In this document: positions 1 through 8,000 of the stretch, piece by piece
Numbering within the stretch: the stretch's first letter is position 1
Layout of the letters: each line of letters begins with the position of its first letter
NCBI RefSeq assembly: GCF_025398735.1
Contig: NZ_CP104694.1
Coordinates: 2,877,001 to 2,941,000 of the forward strand
Direction: 5' to 3'
Origin: Tahibacter amnicola
GTDB taxonomy: Bacteria; Pseudomonadota; Gammaproteobacteria; Xanthomonadales; Rhodanobacteraceae
Length of the DNA: 64,000 bases
Notes under the pieces: model-generated
The model's input: only the letters and a program-made list of their open reading frames with translations
What the model was told of the DNA's origin: nothing
The model's database searches: none
Made by a program: the position numbers and the translations under genes

Positions 1-1
1 G

Positions 2-2083
2 CAGCGCCCCCTGGCACCCGACGGCAGCTACACCGTCTTCGGAATCCCCGGCAATCTGGGCGCCATCCGCGCCCGTGCCACCTGCTCGGATGGCAGCATC
101 GGCCAAAGCCGGGTCGGGTTCACCAATCCGTTCCAGCCGGACATCATCGAATTGGGCCCGATCACCTGGGGCCAGCTCGATCCGATACCGATCGCGGCGA
201 CGCTCAGCGCGCCGGATCGCTTCCTGACCACGGGCGAGACCTCGCAGCTCACGATGACGGCGGTCGCGGCCGACGGATCGCAGGCCAATGTCACGGCGCG
301 CAGCGCCGGTACCGTTTATGCCTTGTCCAACACCTTGCTGGCCTCGGTCACCGAGGACGGCCTGATCCGGGTATACCCGGTGTTTGCCGCCGGCTCGTCG
401 GCGCGCCTGGTGGTTACCGCCACGACGGAAGGCGCGGTGTCTTCCACCTATATGTACATCCTCGGGCCGCGCGGCAGCCTGACCGGACGTGTACTCCGGG
501 CTGACGGCACCACGCCGGTGATCGGCGCCCAGGTGTCGATCGTGCGTCTGCAGACGATGGACCAGGCCGGTACCGCCGTCACCGACACGCTCGGCCGTTT
601 CCGCCTGGATGACGTCAGCGCGGGCAGCTTCCTGATTTCCGGCATCGATCCCGCCACCGGCGACCGCGCCATGGCGACGGCGCGGCTCGAAACCGAAGGG
701 CAGGTGGTGGACGCCGACTTGCGCCTGCACGGCCAAGGCATCGTTCGCGTGACGGTGGTCGGTGCGACGGACGCGCCCGTGCCCAATGCGGAAGTCACGC
801 TGACGACTCTCGGCGGGTTCCGCGAGGTACGCACCCTGGCGACCAACGCCGCCGGCGAAGCCAGTTTTGCCGGCATCGGCGCGGGACTCTTTACCGTTTC
901 CACGCGTCAACAGAACACGCAGCTGGTGGGTACCGCCGTGGGAACCTTGGCCGTCGGCGAGACCTTGCCGATGACGCTGCGCCTGCAATCCATCGGCACT
1001 ATCCGCGGCGTCGCCTACGACGTCGACGGTCAGACGCTCAAGGCCGGTGTGCAGATTCGTCTTCTCAGTCGTGAGCGCGGCATCCTGACCCAGTCGGTCA
1101 CAACCGAGAGCGGCGCGTTTGAATTTGACACGCTGCCGATCCAGGACGGCCCTTTCACGCTCGACGCCTTTATCGATGGCCGTTTACGTGCCCGTGTTCC
1201 GGGCATCGTCATCGGCAATGCGAACGATGTGGTCACGCGCGATGTCGTGCTCAGCCCCGTCGGCGTGGTGCGCGGCCGCGTGCGCAATCCGCTCGGCGAG
1301 GGTTATGCGGGGGCACGCGTGACGATGCAGTCGCTGGTCGGGCTGCGATTGAGCTTCGATGCGCTGACCACCAGCGACGGCGTTTTCGTTCTGCCGGCCG
1401 TGCCGGTCGGCGAATTCGAGCTGACGGCTGTCACCGCCGATCTTCGCACCGGACGCGCCCAGGGGCGCGTTGCCACGGATGCGCAGGTGGTCGAGCGCGA
1501 CGTCACGATTGCCGACGACACGCTCGTCGGCACGGTATTCCAGCGCGACGGCGTGACGCCGGTCGGCGCCGGCGTTGCGGTGTATCTGGCTTCGCAGTCG
1601 CACGGCACGCAATACACCTACGTGGGCAGCACCATCAACGGCCTGCAGCGCACCGAAACGGATGCGCAAGGCCGGTTCGGATTCCCGGTCACGCGCGCCG
1701 ATCGCTATTACGTGCAGGCGGAGCAGAACCTCGACCGCGGCCGCACGGAAGCCATCGTGGTGAATCTGAATCCGAGCCAGCCGCTCGAGTCGCGCATCGT
1801 CTTCCTGGCCAAGGGAACGGTGTCGGGCACAGTCCGCAATCCAGGCGGTGTTCCGCAGGCGAATATTCCGGTGTCGGTCGCGACCCGGGGGCTTTCGACA
1901 ATACCTGGGCCACCACCACGGACGCGCAGGGCCGCTACTCCGTCAGTGGCGTGTTCGCCGGCGAGATCTCGGCGACCGCGCGTGACGACGTCACGCGTCT
2001 GGCGGGCGTCAATGCCGGCCGTCTGGACGCCGAAGGCCAGGCGCTGCCGCTCGATATCACCATGGCCGCCACTGGCCGTGTGA
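2..2083 (+). CDS. Giant carboxypeptidase-regulatory-like repeat surface protein, 5' part (partial, frameshifted)
   Basis: The frame is open from the left edge, so the true start lies outside the window. The first 50 codons before the first ATG (152) read as sensible protein. A Big_2/Ig-like segment covers about 180-460. Five complete beta-sandwich repeats of the carboxypeptidase regulatory-like type follow, with pattern GxVxGxVxxxxGxPVxgAxVxL and TDAxGRFxF, and a sixth begins near 1810. After codon 1883-1885 the protein loses its repeat pattern and becomes Arg/Pro-rich, while the +1-numbered frame continues the sixth repeat from 1888. The real product therefore runs through 1951-10842. The lesion is a five-G run at 1887-1891; six G would restore the frame. 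Codons after about 1888 in this frame are not genuine. The role is probably cell-surface or adhesive, inferred from architecture. Confidence 0.8.
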   Translation, partial: QRPLAPDGSYTVFGIPGNLGAIRARATCSDGSIGQSRVGFTNPFQPDIIELGPITWGQLDPIPIAATLSAPDRFLTTGETSQLTMTAVAADGSQANVTARSAGTVYALSNTLLASVTEDGLIRVYPVFAAGSSARLVVTATTEGAVSSTYMYILGPRGSLTGRVLRADGTTPVIGAQVSIVRLQTMDQAGTAVTDTLGRFRLDDVSAGSFLISGIDPATGDRAMATARLETEGQVVDADLRLHGQGIVRVTVVGATDAPVPNAEVTLTTLGGFREVRTLATNAAGEASFAGIGAGLFTVSTRQQNTQLVGTAVGTLAVGETLPMTLRLQSIGTIRGVAYDVDGQTLKAGVQIRLLSRERGILTQSVTTESGAFEFDTLPIQDGPFTLDAFIDGRLRARVPGIVIGNANDVVTRDVVLSPVGVVRGRVRNPLGEGYAGARVTMQSLVGLRLSFDALTTSDGVFVLPAVPVGEFELTAVTADLRTGRAQGRVATDAQVVERDVTIADDTLVGTVFQRDGVTPVGAGVAVYLASQSHGTQYTYVGSTINGLQRTETDAQGRFGFPVTRADRYYVQAEQNLDRGRTEAIVVNLNPSQPLESRIVFLAKGTVSGTVRNPGGVPQANIPVSVATRGLSTIPGPPPRTRRAATPSVACSPARSRRPRVTTSRVWRASMPAVWTPKARRCRSISPWPPLAV

Positions 2084-5000
2084 AGGGGCGTGTCCTGCGG
2101 CGCGACGGTAGCGTTGTGCCGGGTCCGGTGCGTTTGACCCTGGCCCGTTCAAACCATGCGATCGCCAACGTCGCGCTGCCCGACGGGGCGGCTTACGATG
2201 TCGATCTCGTGCCGGTCGGCGACATCACCGTGTACGCCGAGGAGCTCGGCAACGGCGACATGGGGCTGGCGCGCACGCGCGTCGAATCGGCCGGTGATAC
2301 CAAGACTGTCGACGTGCGCCTGGTCGGCCTCGGCAGCTTGCGTGTGCAGACGACCGACGTGAACAACGCCGTCGTTGCCGGCGCCCGCGTCACCGTCAGC
2401 ACGGAATCGCCGTTCCGCACCAGCCAGGAAGTGATTTCCGGAGCGGACGGCATCGCCGCATTTGATCGCGTCTTCGCCGGCGACTACCGCATTACGGCGA
2501 GCAAGCCGGCACCGGTGGGTGCGCTGTCCGGTTCGGCGGTGGGCGTCCTGCTGCCGAACGAGCAGAAATCCGTGTCCGTGACGATGCGGGCGCGCGCCAT
2601 CGGCCGCATTCACGGTCGCGTGTATCGCTCCGATGGCCAGACGCCGGTCGGTGCGGGCATGGTGGTGCGGATGCTGCCCGAGCCGTTCTTGAACGCCTTC
2701 GTTACGCATACCGACGCCAACGGCCGCTACGCCTTCGAATCGGTCGAAGCCAATACCTATGCGATCGACGCGCTGAACTTCTTCAGCACCGACGGCTGTC
2801 CGCGGCGCGACCGCGTGCGTGGCCGCGCCACCGGCGTGGTGCTGGGTACACAGGGGCAGGAAGTCGAAGCGAACATCCAGTTGATCGGGCAGGGCCAGGT
2901 TGCCGGAACGGTGACGAACGCGACGGGAACGCCGATGCAAGGCATCGCCGTGCGCCTGACCAATCCGGACCCGGTGTACGGCACCAACGTCACCTGCAAC
3001 GGCGCGACGACGTACGACACGGTCACCGATGCGCAGGGTAACTACTCCCTGCCAGACGTGCCGCCCGGTGACTTCACCATTGCCGCGCAGAACGCGGACC
3101 TGTCCTTGCGTGCCGAAGGCCGCGGCCGGGTCGAGTTCGACGGTCACGTGGACGATGTGGATCTGACCCTGATCGACAGTGCGGTCACCATGCCGCTCAA
3201 CCTGCACGATGCCAATGGGTTCCGTTTCGATATTGCCGGCAACGGCAGCATCGTCAACGGCACGAACAATGTGTATGTGGGCAGCGGTTCGGATACCGGC
3301 GGCATGCGTCTGGAAATCGTCCAGAACGGTACCGGGGTTCCTTTCACCAATGGCAACGGCACGCTCGGCCAGCTCAGTGCCAACGGGCAACTGGTGGAAG
3401 TGGATGACCTGACGCCGTCCGGCCTCACGGTCAAGCGGCGTATCTTCACGCCGCGTGCCGGCTATTTCACGCGTTACACCGAAATCCTGCGCAACGACAC
3501 GGCTGCGCCGATCACGGTCGGCGTTCGCGTGAAGTCGCATTTCCGTAATGCGCAGGCCAATGCCCGCGTGGTCGATACCTCCGACGGCGACCAGGTGCTC
3601 TCGGTGGCCCACCCGACGCTGCGCGATCGCTGGGTCGTCGTGGATGACCAGGTCGATGAGGATCCATTCGGCAAGCCGTCGATCCAGGCCAGCGGACATC
3701 TGTTCGACGGCGACGGCGCTACGAATTCGGTAGCGAGCGCCACGTTCGATCTCTCTGGCAGCATCGGCCGGCTGACCTACGAGTGGTCCGACGTTACCGT
3801 GGCGCCCGGTGAACAAGTGGCGCTGATGCACTTCAGCTTCCACCAGATTGATCGCGCCACGGCGCGCGACGCGGCCACGCGCCTGGCGCAGCTGCCGCCG
3901 GAAGCGATCGGCGACCTGACCACCGACGAGCGCCAGGCCATTCGCAACTTCGTGGTGCCGGAACAGTCCGCAGTGCAGGAACCGTTGCCGAATCTCGACG
4001 CCGGTGTCATCAGCGGCCGCGTGCTGGCCAGTGACGGCATCACGCCGGTGCCGCAGGCGCAAGTGCGGTTCAAGAGCCAGCATCGCCTGTTCGGTCGCGT
4101 GCGCTACGCCACCACTGGCAACGACGGTGCCTATGAGTTCCGGTCGCACCTGGACGGTACGGCGAGCAACGCCGTGATTCCGGTCTACGGTTTCTCCTTG
4201 CACGCGGAGCATCCGGCCACCAAGGTGACGACGTCGGTTGCCCAGGGCGCGTTCCCGCCTGATGCCGCCGCGACGGTGCAGGACTTGATCTTCGCCAGCA
4301 CCGGCAACGTGCGCGGTTCAGTGAAGCGCCACAACGGCTCCGTCGTGTCCGACGCCTATGTCCGCCTTTGCCGTCTTGACGATCGAATCCGCTGCTCGGA
4401 TGTCGAGCCTTCCCCGTCCAACTCGGCCACTACCGATACGGCTGGCACGTACTGGATGAGCGGCAATCCGCCGTACAGTTACTTCCTGTTCGCGGACAAG
4501 CCGCACCCGCAGGGCGGGCGTGCGATCTACGGGCGCGCAACCGCTACTACCACTGCCGCCGACACCGAGATCGCCGACATCGTGATGGAGCCCACCGGTT
4601 CGATCGCCGGCGTCGTGAAGGGCGCCAATGGCACGCCCATCGTCAATGCCGAAGTCAAGTTGAGCATCGACAACCCCAATAGTCGTGTGACGCGCTCGGA
4701 TACGGCGGGGCGCTATCGCTTCACCGACGTGCCGGTGGGTCAGCACGGGCTGCACGCACGTGACGTCGTCAGCGGTGCGCAAGGTCTCGCCAACGCCACG
4801 GTGACGGTGGATATCGAAACCGAACAAGACATCGTTCTGCTCGGCTTCGGTACGCTCGATGTACAGGTGAACTACGCGCGCGGCACGCCGGCCGGCAACA
4901 GCCAGGTGTTCGTCGCGGGGATCGTGCAGGACGTCAAGAACGCCGACAGCAATGGCGTCGCCAGCTTCCAGTTGCCGGTCGGCCAGTATCACGTGGTGGC

Positions 5001-8000
5001 CCACCATCCGGACGGGGCCGATCCTTTCGTGGAGGGCCGGACGACGGCGTCGATTCAGCAATACGGCGATCACATCCAGGTCACGGCGACCTTGCTGCCG
5101 GCCGGTGCTGTCCACGGCACCATCGTCCGCCCGGACGGCAGTACGTTGGCCGGCGGATTCCCGTTCTCGATCCAGCAGATCCGAGGCGACGGCGCGAATG
5201 GTCGAAATGGCGTCACTGCGGGAGTCGGCAACTATCGTGTGGGCGGCCTGCCCTTGGGCACCTATTTGCTGACGGCCTACGACGCGGGACAGGACCGCTA
5301 CGCCGAAGGGGAGTTCACGATCGAATCCGACGGCCAGGAAGTGCTGCTCGACTTGACCTTGCTCGATAACCGGATTGCTCTGCCGACGGCGCTGTACGAC
5401 GCGAACCGTTTCCGCTTTGACGTGCAGCGCTCCGGCGCTCTTGAAAGTGGCGAGGGCACCTATTCCGATGCCGGCATGCAGCTGCTGATCAACGGCCAGC
5501 CGTTTGCGGGCGAGGGTAGTGCACGCATGGAGGCCAGTCGTCGCCAGCTGGTGATCAGCCAGCCGACGCCGATCGCCGGACTGAACGTATCGCGCAAGAT
5601 TTACGTGCCTCGCGGCGCCTACTTCGCGCGCTATATCGACGTTCTGGAAAATCCGACGGCCTCGCCGATCACGGTCGCGGTGGATCTGCGTTCGCGCTAC
5701 CGTACGGGTAGCGTCATAGCGACATCCGACAGCAATGCGCAGGTCGGCGCGAACGATCGGTGGGTGACGATCGACGACGCTGTCGATGCGGACGTGCGTC
5801 TGGCGTATCAGATGCCGTCGAGCGCACAGGTCTTTGCCGGTGGCGCGACGGCGCCGGACGTCGTCAGTTTCGACGGTCTTGAACAGCCGACCCTGGCGGC
5901 GCGCTGGTCGACCCTGTCGGTCCCTGCGGGCGGCCGCGTGGCGCTGATGCACTTCGCGGTGCAGCAGATCAATCGCGCCGGTGCGAAGGCGTCGGCGGAG
6001 CGCCTTGTCCAGTTGCCGCCGGAAGTGTTGGCTGACCTGGCCGAGACCGATATTGCAGCCATCCGCAACTTCGCGGTTCCGACGGATCTCGCCAGCACGT
6101 TGCCGCCGCTGCCGGCGCTGACGGCCAGCGTTCGCGGCATGGTGTATGAAGGCGACGTACGCACGCCGGTGCGCGGCGCCAGGGTCACGGTGCAGTCGAC
6201 GCATCCCCTGTTCAATCGCGTCTGGGGCATGCAGCACGACGATCACTGCTCCATGCCCGGCACCGATCTGCCTGGCCTGGTGTCTGTCAGCGCGGTGGGC
6301 GGCGGACCGAATCCGCCGCCGATCGGCAGTTTCGACATACGCGGCGAGCTGTCGACCGCGACCTCGATTCCGCTGCCCGAAGGTGTGGACGCGCGGATCA
6401 CCGTACAGGAAACAATGGACTGCTTCGATCAACGCGCCGGCCACCCCACGACGAAATATCCGTCGCGCGTGACGGTGAAACCGCTGTCGACCACCCACGA
6501 CCTGATTTTCGACACCGGCGTGCTCACAGGTACCGTGCAAGGGCCTGCCGATTTCAGCGTCACGTCGGGCACGGTCTATCGCTCGATCGACGGGCAAGGC
6601 AGTTATTTGTCGCTCTTTGCCAACGTGCGGCCGGACGGGCAGTACGTCTACGCCGGATTGCCGGCGGGCCGGTACGACTTCCTGCTGCACACAACGCATC
6701 CGACAGCCGTGTGGGGCGACGGCGGCTTGCGCGGTGAGCTCAAGCAGATTCAGGTGAACGTCGGCGATGTGGTCGCTGCCAACGTGGAAACCCAACCGAC
6801 CTCGTATATCGAAGGTGCCGTGCTGACCGGCGGCGGTGCGTCCGCGGTCAATGCGGTCGTGAATCTGTCGGGCGCGGCCGCGGAGCAGGCGTACGACCAG
6901 TGCGCGACCGGTTGCGATGCCGCGACGGTGCAGGGCAACAAGGGCAAGCGCGCGGTGAAACGCCAGACGCGTACGGATAGCCTCGGCCGCTACAAGTTCG
7001 CGGCGGTACCGCACGGCGGCTACGATCTCGAAATCATCGATCCCGTATCCAACGCGCATGTTCGCCACGATGTGAGCGTGAACGGATCGCCGGTGGTTCA
7101 GAACGCCATGCTGCCGGCGCTCGGTTCAGCCGAGGTGACGGTGCGCACGCCGGCCGGAACTCCCGCAGTGGACGCCTATGTGTACCTGAAGCTCCCCGAT
7201 GAGCCGGAGCGGGTGGCAGGCCGCACGGACGGGGCGGGACGTCTGACGATTGCCAACATCCCGCAGGGCAACTACCGCGTGCGCGTCGTCGATCCGCGGT
7301 ATCCGAATGATCCGGAGCTGTCGCCGGTGGCGAACGGTTCGATCGCTGTGCAGGGCGAAGTCGACCCGATTGCGCTCGCCTTCAAGGCGCTGATGAGCCT
7401 GCAGATCGCCGTGATCGACAGCACGGCCGGTGGCGCTCCTGTGTCCGGTGCATCGATCCGTCTGGTCGACGCGCGCGGCGAACGCCTCGTCGGCAACACC
7501 AATGCACAGGGCCTGGTTACTGCAAACGCGGTCGTCGAAGGTGCCTACACGGTCCTGGCACGCGTGCAGCACCAGGGGCTGTGGAAGCAGCTGAGTGCCG
7601 AGGGCGTCGTCGCCCCGGCCGACGACGGGCAGTCACGCGTGCTGACCTTCGACGCCGCGGCCGCGGGAGACCGTCCGGATATCCTGGCATTCGAAGGCGA
7701 ACGCCGCCTGTTTGCCGTGATGGCGACGGCCGGCCAGCGTATCGACGTGACCGCCGGCGGACAGGAACCGGACAATTGCGCCATTCGCACGGAAGTGTAC
7801 TCGCCGGGCTTGCAGCTGTTGGCCGAGGGATACGGATTCAGCAGCGGCAACACGATCACCCAGTACAACGAATTCGGCGATCTGCATAACGTCGTCGCTG
7901 CGGTACCCGGGGCGTACACGATTGCCATCTCGGCCCGGTTTGCGTGGTGTCCGCTGGGTGGCTACAGCGTGGGTGCGAGCGTCGACACGGTCGCCACGCC

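Noticed and set aside
1886-1892. Programmed -1 ribosomal frameshift in the giant repeat gene
   Set aside because: The site (ACCCGGGGGC) is not a classical X XXY YYZ slippery site with a clear downstream pseudoknot, and the same G5 lesion recurs in the RHS gene; base-calling error or mutation is simpler.
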